DNA of 64,000 bases from Kordia zhangzhouensis (lineage in GTDB: Bacteria > Bacteroidota > Bacteroidia > Flavobacteriales > Flavobacteriaceae): the NCBI RefSeq assembly GCF_001005305.1, contig NZ_LBMH01000011.1, positions 51,809 through 115,808 of the forward strand, given 5' to 3'. Both the position numbers and the translations under genes were made by a program. Every line of letters begins with the position of its first letter. The stretch's first letter is position 1. Below, one piece after another: positions 32,836 through 41,728 of the stretch. The notes beneath the pieces were generated by a model. The model did no database searches, had not been told where the DNA came from, and was given only the letters and a program-made list of their open reading frames with translations.

Positions 32836-34590
32836 TTAAATTTCTAAATCAAAATCTTTACGTAAGCGCTCAACTAAAGGATTAATCTCACGTAAGCGTT
32901 CGTATTTATCTCTTGCACCAAAAATATATTTTTTTTCAGTTGTTTCGTTGACATCAATTTCTAAAGAAACATCATAATTATTGAGTTCACTTCGAATATA
33001 TTCTAACAACGGATATTGTGCACGCTCTATCTCAATACGCATAGTTTCATTGGGAAGCTCAAGCCAAATAACAGTTTGCTTTTTTAACTTTGGAACGTCT
33101 GTAGCAAGTAAAGAAGCCATGATTTTTTCTCCTTTTTCATCCAATTTTTCTACATATGCATCCCATACTTCAATCATTTGTTCTTCAGTGAAAGAATCTT
33201 TAGGAAGATCTTTTTGATCTTTTACTTTACTTTGCTGTTTCTTTAAGTGTTCTTGTTTGGCTTTGATACTCGACAATGACAAGCCAGATACTCTATTTTT
33301 CATCATAGAAATATCTATTTTTGGCTTTGGTGGAGTTGGAATTGCTACGTTTGGAAGTGTTTGTTTTACTTCCGTAGATGGTTTCTCAGTTGCAGTTGTT
33401 GTAGGAGTAGCTTTCGACTTGGATTCGTGAACAACAGTTTCAATTCGATTTTCATCTTTACTCAACACTTTTTTACTGTGCGAAATAAAAAATGTAGCAG
33501 GAATTATAAACCGATTGCTATTTTTTTTTTCTCCATCATAATTGATAGAGGCTAATTGCATCAAACAAAGTTCAACCAGTAAACGTTGATTTCTACTAGT
33601 TTTATATTTCAAATCGGAATCATTTGCCAACTCAATTCCTTTCATTAAAAACGAATGAGATGTTTTTTGTGATTGCTCTAAATATTTCTGTTTCGTTTGT
33701 TCACCTACTTCTAGTAGTGGAATAGTAGCTTGATTTTTACAGACTAAGAGATCTCTAAAATGAGAAGCAATACCAGCAATAAAATGATGACCGTCAAACC
33801 CTTTTGATAACGTTTCATTAAAATCAATCAATAATTGCGGAATATTATTTTCAAGCATCAAATCAGTTGCTTTGAAATAGATTTCGTAATCTAAAACATT
33901 CAAATTTTCAGTTACTGCCTGACGTGTCAGTTGTTTTCCTGAAAAACTTACGACTCTGTCAAAAATTGAGAGTGCATCACGCATGGCACCATCTGCTTTT
34001 TGAGCAATAATATGTAAGGCGTCATCATCAGCTTCTACACCTTGACTTTCTGCTATGTACTTTAAATATTCTTTAGCATCTTTAACACCGATACGTTTAA
34101 AGTCAAAAATTTGACAGCGAGATAAAATTGTAGGAATAATTTTATGTTTTTCGGTGGTAGCTAGAATAAAAATAGCGTGTTTTGGAGGCTCTTCTAAAGT
34201 CTTTAAAAAGGCATTAAAAGCTGCTTGAGATAACATATGTACCTCATCAATAATGTATACTTTGTATTTCCCTACTTGTGGAGGAATTCGAACTTGCTCA
34301 ATAAGGTTTCGAATATCATCTACTGAATTGTTTGAAGCAGCATCTAGCTCAAAAATGTTGAAAGCAAAATCTTCATCTGGGTTTTCAGTACCATCCTGAT
34401 TAATTTTTTTTGCTAAAATACGGGCGCACGTTGTTTTTCCTACACCACGTGGACCACAAAAAAGCAAAGCTTGTGCTAAGTGACTTCTTTCTATAGCATT
34501 TTCTAAGGTATTCGTAATCGCCTGTTGTCCAACAACATCCTTAAATGTTTGTGGTCTGTATTTACGCGCTGATACGATAAAATGCTCCAT
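32836..34590 (-). CDS. dnaX: DNA polymerase III subunit gamma/tau
   Basis: DnaX (584 aa), the clamp-loader ATPase. Walker A is GPRGVGKTT, the DEVH box is YIIDEVHMLS, and the SRC motif is TILSRCQIFDF. Domains I-III occupy about residues 1-370; the C-terminal tail contains a low-complexity linker (KATPTTTATEKPSTEVKQ) and a basic/acidic tau-like end. I use ATG 34590 (MEHFIVSARKYRPQTF); an upstream in-frame ATG at 34638 would precede the promoter. The usual zinc module with four Cys after Walker A is absent: the segment reads INQDGTENPDEDFAFN instead. Confidence 0.96.
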   Translation of the reverse strand: MEHFIVSARKYRPQTFKDVVGQQAITNTLENAIERSHLAQALLFCGPRGVGKTTCARILAKKINQDGTENPDEDFAFNIFELDAASNNSVDDIRNLIEQVRIPPQVGKYKVYIIDEVHMLSQAAFNAFLKTLEEPPKHAIFILATTEKHKIIPTILSRCQIFDFKRIGVKDAKEYLKYIAESQGVEADDDALHIIAQKADGAMRDALSIFDRVVSFSGKQLTRQAVTENLNVLDYEIYFKATDLMLENNIPQLLIDFNETLSKGFDGHHFIAGIASHFRDLLVCKNQATIPLLEVGEQTKQKYLEQSQKTSHSFLMKGIELANDSDLKYKTSRNQRLLVELCLMQLASINYDGEKKNSNRFIIPATFFISHSKKVLSKDENRIETVVHESKSKATPTTTATEKPSTEVKQTLPNVAIPTPPKPKIDISMMKNRVSGLSLSSIKAKQEHLKKQQSKVKDQKDLPKDSFTEEQMIEVWDAYVEKLDEKGEKIMASLLATDVPKLKKQTVIWLELPNETMRIEIERAQYPLLEYIRSELNNYDVSLEIDVNETTEKKYIFGARDKYERLREINPLVERLRKDFDLEI

Positions 34591-34615
34591 AGAAATAGGG
34601 TAATTTTTTAAGAGA

Positions 34616-34623
34616 CAAATATA
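34616..34623 (-). promoter_or_regulatory. Promoter -7 element (TATATTTG) for dnaX-miaE
   Basis: On the minus strand TATATTTG matches TAnnTTTG, 25 bp before the dnaX ATG at 34590. This argues against the longer frame beginning at 34638. The -33 element is weak. Confidence 0.5.
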
Positions 34624-34752
34624 GTAATACAATATCAATTGTACCTTGTGCTATAATATGAACTTCTTCTTTTTTATCAACAGTTATACGAAAGAAATAG
34701 AAAGTATTTTTTAATTTTTATTTAAAAAAGATGCTCTTTCGTTTAAAGCATG

Positions 34753-34760
34753 TATTTTTG
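34753..34760 (+). promoter_or_regulatory. Promoter -7 element (TATTTTTG) for rnpB
   Basis: The element ends six bases before the first paired base of the RNase P RNA (34767), the distance expected for a -7 box and its transcription start. Confidence 0.65.
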
Positions 34761-35060
34761 CGGTTAGCAGGCTACCTTATCGCTGCTTCTAATAGAAGGA
34801 GAGGAAAGTCCGAACACCGTAGTGCATTGTAGCGGATAACATCCGTCCGTCGAAAGGCGAGGACAAGTGCAACAGAAAGTATGTACAGGTAATGCTGTAG
34901 TGAAATCAGGTAAACTCTACAAGGTGCAATGCCATGTATATGAGCGATTGAGAGCTGCACGTTCGATGCTCAAGGGTAGGCAGATAAAGAGTATTGGTAA
35001 CAATAATTTTAGATAAATGATAAGGCTTGACAGAATTCGGCTTATAGCCTGCTTTTTTAA
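34761..35060 (+). ncRNA. rnpB: RNase P RNA component, bacterial type A
   Basis: The catalytic RNA that cleaves 5' leaders from tRNA precursors. Conserved blocks are GAGGAAAGTCCGAACACC (34800-34818), ACAGAAAGTATG (34871-34882), GGTAAACTCTAC (about 34910) and the 3' GACAGAATTCGGCTTATAG (35029-35047). The terminal P1 helix pairs GCAGGCTA (34767-34774) with TAGCCTGC (35045-35052), after which a T-run ends transcription. The ends are estimated from P1 and the promoter. The gene diverges from dnaX. Confidence 0.97.
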
Positions 35061-35158
35061 GTTATTTTCTTCTATTAACTAGGTGTTAGTTGAATATATG
35101 ATGAACTCGTGAATTTTACTAATGATAAAGAGATTTTGATGTAATCTGTAAAATAAAA

Positions 35159-35267
35159 AGAGAGAACCGCATACGATTAAATTTGAAGAAAACTTAGTAT
35201 TAACTTAATAATTCACATATGAAAAAATGATACAAATTTTGATAGCGAATTCTCTCCTTTATTTTTT
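35159..35267 (+). ncRNA. Candidate structured RNA (long imperfect hairpin)
   Basis: About 100 bp that can fold as one long stem: GAGAGAA (35160-35166) pairs with TTCTCTC (35250-35256), AAATTTG (35179-35185) with CAAATTT (35233-35239), and an apical TATTA-ACT-TAATA near 35198-35210. A T-rich tail (CTTTATTTTTTG) follows the basal stem. The shape resembles a 6S-type RNA, and a flavobacterial 6S family exists, but I cannot confirm membership. No convincing promoter is seen. Strand is chosen by the T-run. Confidence 0.35.
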
Positions 35268-35355
35268 GCACTAACATCTAAATTCTTTATGAAAAAGATT
35301 TAAATAAACTAATTTATCTTTCGAGTAAAATTAGTGTGGTTTTTCTTGATTTTAA

Positions 35356-35392
35356 ATAAAAAACTTATACGATTTGTAAGGTAAAACCGTAT
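35356..35392 (-). terminator. Terminator after minus-strand GG peptide
   Basis: On the minus strand a 9-bp stem with one wobble/mismatch (35384-35392 with 35367-35375) is followed by AAGTTTTTT, 17 bp past the peptide stop codon. Confidence 0.6.
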
Positions 35393-35408
35393 TAATTATC
35401 GAAAAATC

Positions 35409-35597
35409 TTAGCAATACCAATATCCAGTACTTGGGTCATAACAATCAAAACATCTACCATTCTGACAAATTTGGTCAATAGTACAGTCTGATTGTGATG
35501 AACATTTTTTAGCAGGTCTGATTCCTCCCAAAATATTTTTTTGAGAAGTCTTGCTTAATTCATTTGTTCCTTGAAGGTTACGAATACTTTTTAACAT
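35409..35597 (-). CDS. Cysteine-rich GG-leader peptide
   Basis: A 62-aa peptide. The leader (MLKSIRNLQGTNELSKTSQK, then NILGG) has the classic bacteriocin-type form with a double-glycine cleavage site at residues 24-25. The core of about 37 residues has six Cys (CSSQSDCTIDQICQNGRCFD, then CYDPSTGYWYC), spaced like small disulfide-rich modules (CxxxxDCxxxxxCxxGxC). It may be a secreted disulfide-bonded peptide or a substrate of a peptidase-containing ABC transporter. No transporter, modification or immunity gene is adjacent; neighbours are rnpB and a YebC gene. It has its own terminator. Confidence 0.65.
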   Translation of the reverse strand: MLKSIRNLQGTNELSKTSQKNILGGIRPAKKCSSQSDCTIDQICQNGRCFDCYDPSTGYWYC

Positions 35598-35683
35598 AAT
35601 TTACTAGTTTTTAGTTACGTAAGTAAAGGTAAACAATCTATGAATCAGATGTGTACGGTGATTCCGTAGTAATACTATTGTAT

Positions 35684-35711
35684 AAAAAAATCTTCCGAAG
35701 AAGACTTTTTT
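35684..35711. terminator. Terminator between yebC and GG peptide
   Basis: A-rich/TCTTC arm (35684-35695) pairs with GAAGAC/T-run arm (35700-35711), one mismatch, usable in both directions; it lies 40 bp past the yebC stop. Confidence 0.75.
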
Positions 35712-35751
35712 TATACTATCATTATGTAATTGATTTTATTCAGATTGCAAT

Positions 35752-36462
35752 TTACTCTGCCATGGTATGATACACATTTTGTACGTCATCATCTTCTTCA
35801 AGTTTTTCAAGAAGTTTTTCAATGTCAGCCATTTGCTCTTCATTTAACGGCTTGGTAACTTGAGGAATGCGTTCAAAACCAGAGGACAAAATTTCGATCT
35901 CTCGATTTTCTAATTCCTTCTGAATAGCTCCGAAACTTTCAAAAGGAGCGTAAAGTAAAATTCCGTCATCGTCAACAAAGACTTCTTCTACACCAAAGTC
36001 AATAAATTCCAATTCTAATTCTTCAGGATCTTGTCCTTCAGCAGGAATACGAAAGTTACATGTATGATCGAACATGAATTCGACAGAACCTTGTGTGCCT
36101 AAATTTCCATCACATTTATTAAAATAACTACGAACATTGGCAACAGTTCTATTGTTGTTGTCTGTTGCAGTTTCAACTAAGACCGCAATTCCGTGAGGTC
36201 CGTATCCTTCAAATAATACTTCTTTATAGTTTTCCGTGTTCTTATCAGAAGCTTTTTTTATTGCACGCTCAATATTGTCTTTTGGCATATTGGCAGCTTT
36301 GGCGTTCTGAATTACTGCACGCAATCTTGAATTTGTTTCAGGATGTGGTCCGCCTTCTTTTACAGCCATGACAATATCTTTTCCGATACGTGTAAACGTT
36401 TTTGCCATTGCAGACCAGCGTTTCATTTTACGGGCCTTTCTAAATTCAAATGCTCTTCCCAT
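35752..36462 (-). CDS. YebC/PmpR family protein
   Basis: A 236-aa YebC family protein, known as transcriptional regulators and, in some bacteria, as translation factors that help ribosomes at difficult sequences such as polyproline. The family opening is MGRAFEFRKARKMKRWSAMA, followed by NSRLRAVIQNAKAANMPKDNIERAI and YEGYGPHGIAVLVE-type sequence (FEGYGPHGIAVLVETATDNN). The Bacteroidota form differs at the N-terminus from the common MAGHSKW. It is transcribed alone from a TATATTTG box 26 bp upstream, and a terminator follows. Confidence 0.92.
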   Translation of the reverse strand: MGRAFEFRKARKMKRWSAMAKTFTRIGKDIVMAVKEGGPHPETNSRLRAVIQNAKAANMPKDNIERAIKKASDKNTENYKEVLFEGYGPHGIAVLVETATDNNNRTVANVRSYFNKCDGNLGTQGSVEFMFDHTCNFRIPAEGQDPEELELEFIDFGVEEVFVDDDGILLYAPFESFGAIQKELENREIEILSSGFERIPQVTKPLNEEQMADIEKLLEKLEEDDDVQNVYHTMAE

Positions 36463-36487
36463 GTGCGTGTTTTATTTTAAATTTTTA

Positions 36488-36495
36488 CAAATATA
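36488..36495 (-). promoter_or_regulatory. Promoter -7 element (TATATTTG) for yebC
   Basis: A TAnnTTTG match on the minus strand, 26 bp before the yebC ATG and just past the stop of the upstream gene. No good -33 element is seen. Confidence 0.5.
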
Positions 36496-36504
36496 TAGGT
36501 TGTA

Positions 36505-37548
36505 TTATTCTTTTGGAATATGTCGACTTAAAAATTTTGCAGAAGCTTCATTCCATTGATGAATGATTTGTGTACGCTTATCGTTCAGCGTTTTGTTGGT
36601 TTCGTTAAAAGAGATAACTGCTTGATTTATTTCTGTAACCATAGTATTGTACTGATCAATTTCTTTTTGAGAGCGTTGGTTCCGTGATTTTTTTTCTATG
36701 GCATCTTTGATTGTGTTAAATTTTTCATTTTTCAGAAAAAATGCTATCATTTCAGGAATTTCTTGTTGTGTTTCTTCTAGATAAAAAGTGAAAGCTTTAT
36801 GCGTGGCTTTTATTAATGTTGTGTCACTTTTATATAATGAAATTGTATCTAAGGCCTGCAAACCTTCTTTTGCAAACGTTTGCAATGCACTTGCATTTTG
36901 TTGCAGTGCACTCATGTCTCCACTTGAAACAGCATTGAGCATTAACCGTTCTTGAATATTGCTTTTAAAAAACAATAGGTAGATTTTATTTTTATGATCA
37001 AAAACAGCATTAGATATTTTCATCTTTTTTCCTAATTCTGTTTCAATATCTATTAGTTGAATATGATTTCTTACAGCATATTCTTTTTGTGCATTTGCGT
37101 AGGTTTCATGTGCTTCTTGCATTCGTTCATCTGCTAGTTTATGTGCTAAAATATACGCTTCCATAAAGTCGTATGATTGCTCAGCAACTTCTTTCATATC
37201 TACAATTTTGGCATATTCATTTTTGAGTAGACTAGCATATAAATCCATGTATTCAAGGACTTGTTTTTTGTAAGTTTCTTCTCCTGTATAGGGTTGTGCA
37301 TTTTGTATCTTTAAGATTGCACGCTCAATAGATTTTAACAAGCGTTTCCGGTCGCTTTCTATTTTTCGAGCACTTTTACTATGTGCCACAGATTTGGTAT
37401 AGTTCCACATACTTTTGCTTATTTTTTGATTTTCTTTTCCTATAAAATCAAGATAGGCATCGGCTGTTTTGAAATTTTGTGCACATACGAGTTGTGATAC
37501 ACATACAGAAATGAGGATGAACAGTTTTTGAAGCGGTTTGGTAGGCAT
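36505..37548 (-). CDS. Secreted helical protein, unknown function
   Basis: A 347-aa protein with a signal peptide (LFILISVCVSQLVCAQ). The mature part is almost all helix and rich in Lys, Glu and Gln, with likely coiled coils (ILAHKLADERMQEAHETYANAQ). It resembles the LIC11966-type surface proteins of Bacteroidota and Leptospira, but that is uncertain. It starts 3 bp after the stop of the C-terminal processing protease gene, so the two are very likely co-transcribed and may work together in the periplasm. Confidence 0.7.
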   Translation of the reverse strand: MPTKPLQKLFILISVCVSQLVCAQNFKTADAYLDFIGKENQKISKSMWNYTKSVAHSKSARKIESDRKRLLKSIERAILKIQNAQPYTGEETYKKQVLEYMDLYASLLKNEYAKIVDMKEVAEQSYDFMEAYILAHKLADERMQEAHETYANAQKEYAVRNHIQLIDIETELGKKMKISNAVFDHKNKIYLLFFKSNIQERLMLNAVSSGDMSALQQNASALQTFAKEGLQALDTISLYKSDTTLIKATHKAFTFYLEETQQEIPEMIAFFLKNEKFNTIKDAIEKKSRNQRSQKEIDQYNTMVTEINQAVISFNETNKTLNDKRTQIIHQWNEASAKFLSRHIPKE

Positions 37549-37551
37549 GTA

Positions 37552-39594
37552 TTATTGAGCTAATTGGTTGATATAATCGATAAGAATATGATATGCTTCT
37601 TCAATTTCATGGTCTTTTTGAGTGCTTTCTAAAGCATAAGAGTTTTGTTTTGCTTTGTCTTTTCTGTACGCTAGGATTTCATGGTAATCTTCCAAATTAA
37701 CAACCTCAAAGCTTTTATGAGCAATTTCAATTGTGTCAGAGTTTGAAAAAATAGCATCGAAAGCATCTCTATCTTTTTTCATTCCTTCTACAGAGATAGG
37801 TATTTTTCGAACACTTTCTAAATAAGATAGCAAATCAGCATTTATTTTTCTTATTGTTGTTGCTGCTTGATTTTGCTTCATTCTAGAATTGCTTTGAGCT
37901 TGTATTTTTGAATAATCGGAGAGTTCGGCAATATCAAAATAAACATTCTTGTTAATGGTATCGTTGATGATATGTGTAGAATTATCTGCTTCACCATTTT
38001 CGATATTTGTGTAGAAACTAGGAAATTCGATATCAGGAATAATTCCTACTGCTTGATGAGAGTTTCCTTTGAATCCATACATTTTTTCAATCGTCAATTT
38101 GACATATCCAGCGTTGTTAGGTAAAGGTACTACTTGCTGTACAGTTCCTTTTCCATATGTTTTGCTTCCAACAATGATTGCTCTGTTATGATCACGTAAG
38201 GCGGCAGCTAAGAATTCTGAAGCTGAAGCACTTTCATTATTTAATAAAATAAGTAAAGGTTTGGTAAAGAGTGTACCACGATTGATATCTTTTACGATTG
38301 TTTTTTTATCATTATGGTCACGATAAATACCCAAAGGACCTTTGTCGATAAACATTCCGGCTAAATCGATGGCTTGTTTCATAGAGCCTCCACCATTTCC
38401 TCGTAAATCCAAGATTAATCCGTCAATATTGACCGCATTTAGTTTAAACAGTTCTTTTGCAATATCATTGGCACTTCCAAAACCGTAATCAACGTTTGTG
38501 TAAAAGCTCGGTAGTGAAATATATCCAATGTTTTTTTTACCCTTTAAAATAAAACTATTCACTGCATTGGCTTCAATTTTGAGATTTTCCTTTGCCAATG
38601 TTATACTTTCTTGATTATTTTTTTCAGTGAGTACATGAATCGTAATTTGTTGGAACTTTTCATCACTAATAAACTCGTATAAGCTTTGCAAAGACAGACA
38701 AGTTGTGCTAATTTTTTCATCGTTAGCTTCTAATGAAAGGACAAGATCGCCTGCACTTATCTTTTTTTCTTTCCAAGCCTTGCTGCCAGTTTGTAAACCA
38801 GAAACTATAATTTTACCATCCCCATTTTTTGAAAACCAAACACCAATTGAGTTTGTTTCAGTTCCAATAGAATTCATAAATGCAGTATTGTCGGTAGGAT
38901 CCATAAAGTTTGTATGCGGATCAAAATATGAACAAACCACATCCAAAAAAGTAGTTTCAACATATGACTCCAATCCGTTTACAGCTTGGAGTTTGTCTAC
39001 AATAAAGCATTTATTTTCAGCTATTACCTTTGCTTTTAATTCGGCTTTTACCTTACGAAATTTTAATGGATTTGATAAAGAAAGATAATCTGTAATAATA
39101 TCAATTCTAATTTTTTTCAACCAACGATCTTCCAGTGCTTTTGGCGTTATGGAGTAGGTTGCTTTTTCTCTGAAGCTTCCATATGTGGCAGTATCTTTTC
39201 CAGAAAAATCAAGTCTACTCTTTTCAATTTTCTCAATAGTTTTTAATGCCAATTCTAATTGTTGTTTGTACGATTTGGTAATTGCTGAAATAAAATCACA
39301 TTGTTGATTAATTAAAAAATCATCAAATTGAGTTTTGAACGTTTCAAAGGTTTCAATATCGGTTTCTGAGTAAAGTAATCGTCGAGTGTCCAATCGTTCA
39401 AATAAATTGGTGTATACATACTCTGAAAAGTTATCATCAATAGGTTTTGGTTGGTAATGATTCTTTTCCAGCAGTGTTAGAATAGCTGATGATTTTTCAC
39501 AAAAAGACAGAGTGTTTTGAGCACAAAGTGTGGTTGTAAATAATATGATGAGTACGCGAAAAAATGTATGCATGTAGACTTGAAAAATTTTCAA
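37552..39594 (-). CDS. C-terminal processing peptidase, S41 family
   Basis: A 680-aa Prc/CtpA-type tail-specific protease exported to the periplasm. After a signal peptide (FFRVLIILFTTTLCAQ) come an N-terminal helical domain (about 25-230), a PDZ domain (GVWFSKNGDGKIIVSGLQ...AGDLVLSL), and the S41 catalytic domain with DLRGNGGGSM, the serine in LNNESASASEFLAAAL and the lysine in GSKTYGKGTVQQ. A C-terminal extension follows. Length matches E. coli Prc (about 680 aa). A start 7 codons downstream (39573) is also possible. It is first in a pair with the secreted helical protein downstream. Confidence 0.93.
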   Translation of the reverse strand: MKIFQVYMHTFFRVLIILFTTTLCAQNTLSFCEKSSAILTLLEKNHYQPKPIDDNFSEYVYTNLFERLDTRRLLYSETDIETFETFKTQFDDFLINQQCDFISAITKSYKQQLELALKTIEKIEKSRLDFSGKDTATYGSFREKATYSITPKALEDRWLKKIRIDIITDYLSLSNPLKFRKVKAELKAKVIAENKCFIVDKLQAVNGLESYVETTFLDVVCSYFDPHTNFMDPTDNTAFMNSIGTETNSIGVWFSKNGDGKIIVSGLQTGSKAWKEKKISAGDLVLSLEANDEKISTTCLSLQSLYEFISDEKFQQITIHVLTEKNNQESITLAKENLKIEANAVNSFILKGKKNIGYISLPSFYTNVDYGFGSANDIAKELFKLNAVNIDGLILDLRGNGGGSMKQAIDLAGMFIDKGPLGIYRDHNDKKTIVKDINRGTLFTKPLLILLNNESASASEFLAAALRDHNRAIIVGSKTYGKGTVQQVVPLPNNAGYVKLTIEKMYGFKGNSHQAVGIIPDIEFPSFYTNIENGEADNSTHIINDTINKNVYFDIAELSDYSKIQAQSNSRMKQNQAATTIRKINADLLSYLESVRKIPISVEGMKKDRDAFDAIFSNSDTIEIAHKSFEVVNLEDYHEILAYRKDKAKQNSYALESTQKDHEIEEAYHILIDYINQLAQ

Positions 39595-39682
39595 CAGTGA
39601 GTGTGTACGAATTTAGCAAATCTTTTGTGTTTCTCGTAGGAATATTTTTAAAAAGCAATGATTTTTAAACTAAAAGAATTGT

Positions 39683-40504
39683 TTATTCTTTAACCTTTCC
39701 TGCAATGTGCTCAAGTGTTTCTTGGTTACTTGTCGCTAGATGTTTTGGAAGTTTGTTATCTTTTGGAAGAACTGCTAGAAAGCGATCAAAATTTGAAGTA
39801 TAAACATTTTTGAAAAGCGGTTTTTGAATGTTCATTCCTTTTAAAATTTCAGTAAAAAACTCATCATGATGAATCAAATCTTCAGCACCTAAGTGAAAGA
39901 TTCCATTTTTTTGTCGATTAATCATATAATGAATTTGCTGCGTCAATTTTCGGTCAGAAATAGTATTCATTACTAAATTAGGGAAAACTTCAATAGGTAT
40001 TTTTTCATGTAGGCATTGCTTGATTTCTTGAATTCTAGGAGAGTTATTCCCAAATACCATTGGCAAGCGAATGATTGCATATTTTTTTTGCGGTAAACGC
40101 ATTAACATGTTTTCAATGCGAATTTTGAGTTTTCCATAAATACTTTCCGAAAGAGTTTTGTCATACTCATATGAAGGATAGCTGCTGTAAGCATCAAATA
40201 CATTAGCAGAAGATAAAAAGAAAAGTTTGCATGGACGTGTTCGTATGTATTCGGTCAGAAAAACATGTGCGTCAATTTGCGCTTCAAAATCACCTCGTAA
40301 AGCAGAAATAATAATTGAAGGCTGTACTTCTGACACAATTTCGTCAATACCATCGTAATCAAGGTCGTACCGAATGAAATGTGCATTTTTAACAAACGAC
40401 TTGTTACTGTAAAAGGTACCGTATACATCAAAATAGGAGCAAAGCTCTTTATAAATCGCTTGACCTATAAATCCACTCGCTCCTAGTATTAATATTTTAT
40501 TCAA
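39683..40504 (-). CDS. NAD(P)-dependent sugar epimerase/reductase (RmlD-like SDR)
   Basis: A 273-aa extended short-chain dehydrogenase. The nucleotide-binding GxxGxxG is ILGASGFIGQAIY at the N-terminus; the catalytic YxxxK region is seen as SYEYDKTLSESIYGKLK. It most resembles dTDP-4-dehydrorhamnose reductases and related sugar-nucleotide-binding proteins. No other nucleotide-sugar genes are near, so the substrate is unknown. It starts 5 bp after gcvT ends and is probably co-transcribed with it. Confidence 0.78.
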   Translation of the reverse strand: MNKILILGASGFIGQAIYKELCSYFDVYGTFYSNKSFVKNAHFIRYDLDYDGIDEIVSEVQPSIIISALRGDFEAQIDAHVFLTEYIRTRPCKLFFLSSANVFDAYSSYPSYEYDKTLSESIYGKLKIRIENMLMRLPQKKYAIIRLPMVFGNNSPRIQEIKQCLHEKIPIEVFPNLVMNTISDRKLTQQIHYMINRQKNGIFHLGAEDLIHHDEFFTEILKGMNIQKPLFKNVYTSNFDRFLAVLPKDNKLPKHLATSNQETLEHIAGKVKE

Positions 40505-40509
40505 AAGAA

Positions 40510-41595
40510 TTACTGTTTTTTATAAAAAGGCAGTTTAATAATTTTGGCAGGGACTCTTTTTTTACGGATTTGAATATAGATAGTTGTGTCTACATCGGCA
40601 AAAGAAGTTGGAACATAGCCCATTCCAATTCCAATTTTGATAGAAGGTGACATTGTACCAGAAGTAACCATACCAATTTGGTTTCCTTCGGCATCTACAA
40701 TTTCATATCCTTGACGTGGAATTCCTCGATCTAGCATTTCGAAGGCAACTAATTTTCGAGTAGTCCCCATCTTTTTCTGGTTTTCGATATATTCACGATT
40801 GGAAAAATGCTTTGTGAATTTTGTAATCCAACTCAACCCAGCTTCAATTGGGGAAGTGGTTTCGTCAATATCATTTCCATACAAACAATAGCCCATTTCT
40901 AAACGTAAAGTATCTCTAGCAGCCAAACCAATTGGTTTAATGCCAAAATCTTTGCCAGCTTCCAAAACTTTTTCCCAAATTTCTTTTACATCTTCGTTTT
41001 TGCAGTAAATTTCAAATCCGCCAGAACCAGTATATCCGGTAGCAGAGATAATTACATTTTCAACTCCAGCAAAAGTATCTATCTTGAATGTATAGTATTT
41101 AAAATTTGTAAGATCGACACTAGTCAATGATTGCATAGCTTCGGCAGCTTTTGGGCCTTGAATGGCTAGCAACGAATACGCTTCAGAAACATCACGTAAT
41201 TCTGCATCTACATCATTTAGACTTGTAATCCAATTCCAATCTTTTTCAATATTTGATGCATTTACAACGAGTAAATATTTCTCTTCATTGATACGGTATA
41301 CAATCAAATCGTCAATAATTCCACCCGTATTATTTGGCATACAACTATATTGCGCTTTCCCATCTACTAGTTTAGAAGCATCATTAGTAGTAATTTTTTG
41401 TATTAAGGCGAGTGCATTAGGACCTGAAACTACAAATTCTCCCATGTGACTTACGTCAAAAACACCTACGCTATTGCGAACGGTTTCATGTTCGATATTC
41501 ACACCTTCATATTGTACAGGCATATTATAACCTGCAAAAGGAACCATTTTTGCGCCAAGAGCAATGTGAGTTTCAGTTAAAGCTGTATTTTTCAT
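40510..41595 (-). CDS. gcvT: Aminomethyltransferase, glycine cleavage T protein
   Basis: GcvT (361 aa) takes the aminomethyl group from the H protein to tetrahydrofolate, giving methylene-THF and ammonia. Signatures are [55 protein letters not shown] and [19 protein letters not shown]. Length is normal. The gcvH and gcvP genes are not in the window, so the system is split, as is usual in this group. It lies 133 bp from thrC, with no clear terminator between. Confidence 0.97.
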   Translation of the reverse strand: MKNTALTETHIALGAKMVPFAGYNMPVQYEGVNIEHETVRNSVGVFDVSHMGEFVVSGPNALALIQKITTNDASKLVDGKAQYSCMPNNTGGIIDDLIVYRINEEKYLLVVNASNIEKDWNWITSLNDVDAELRDVSEAYSLLAIQGPKAAEAMQSLTSVDLTNFKYYTFKIDTFAGVENVIISATGYTGSGGFEIYCKNEDVKEIWEKVLEAGKDFGIKPIGLAARDTLRLEMGYCLYGNDIDETTSPIEAGLSWITKFTKHFSNREYIENQKKMGTTRKLVAFEMLDRGIPRQGYEIVDAEGNQIGMVTSGTMSPSIKIGIGMGYVPTSFADVDTTIYIQIRKKRVPAKIIKLPFYKKQ

Positions 41596-41728
41596 GATTT
41601 CTTGTCTTCTTAAAATTGATTGCGAATTTATGAAAATTCGTGATAAAACGATGATGAATTTTCAGTTCCTTTAGAAATTAACATCAGTTTTTGAAAATTT
41701 CACAAATAGAGTTGTTTTTGATTATTCT

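Noticed and set aside
34772..34960. A 62-codon open frame on the minus strand
   Set aside because: It lies entirely inside the RNase P RNA, whose conserved blocks explain the sequence.
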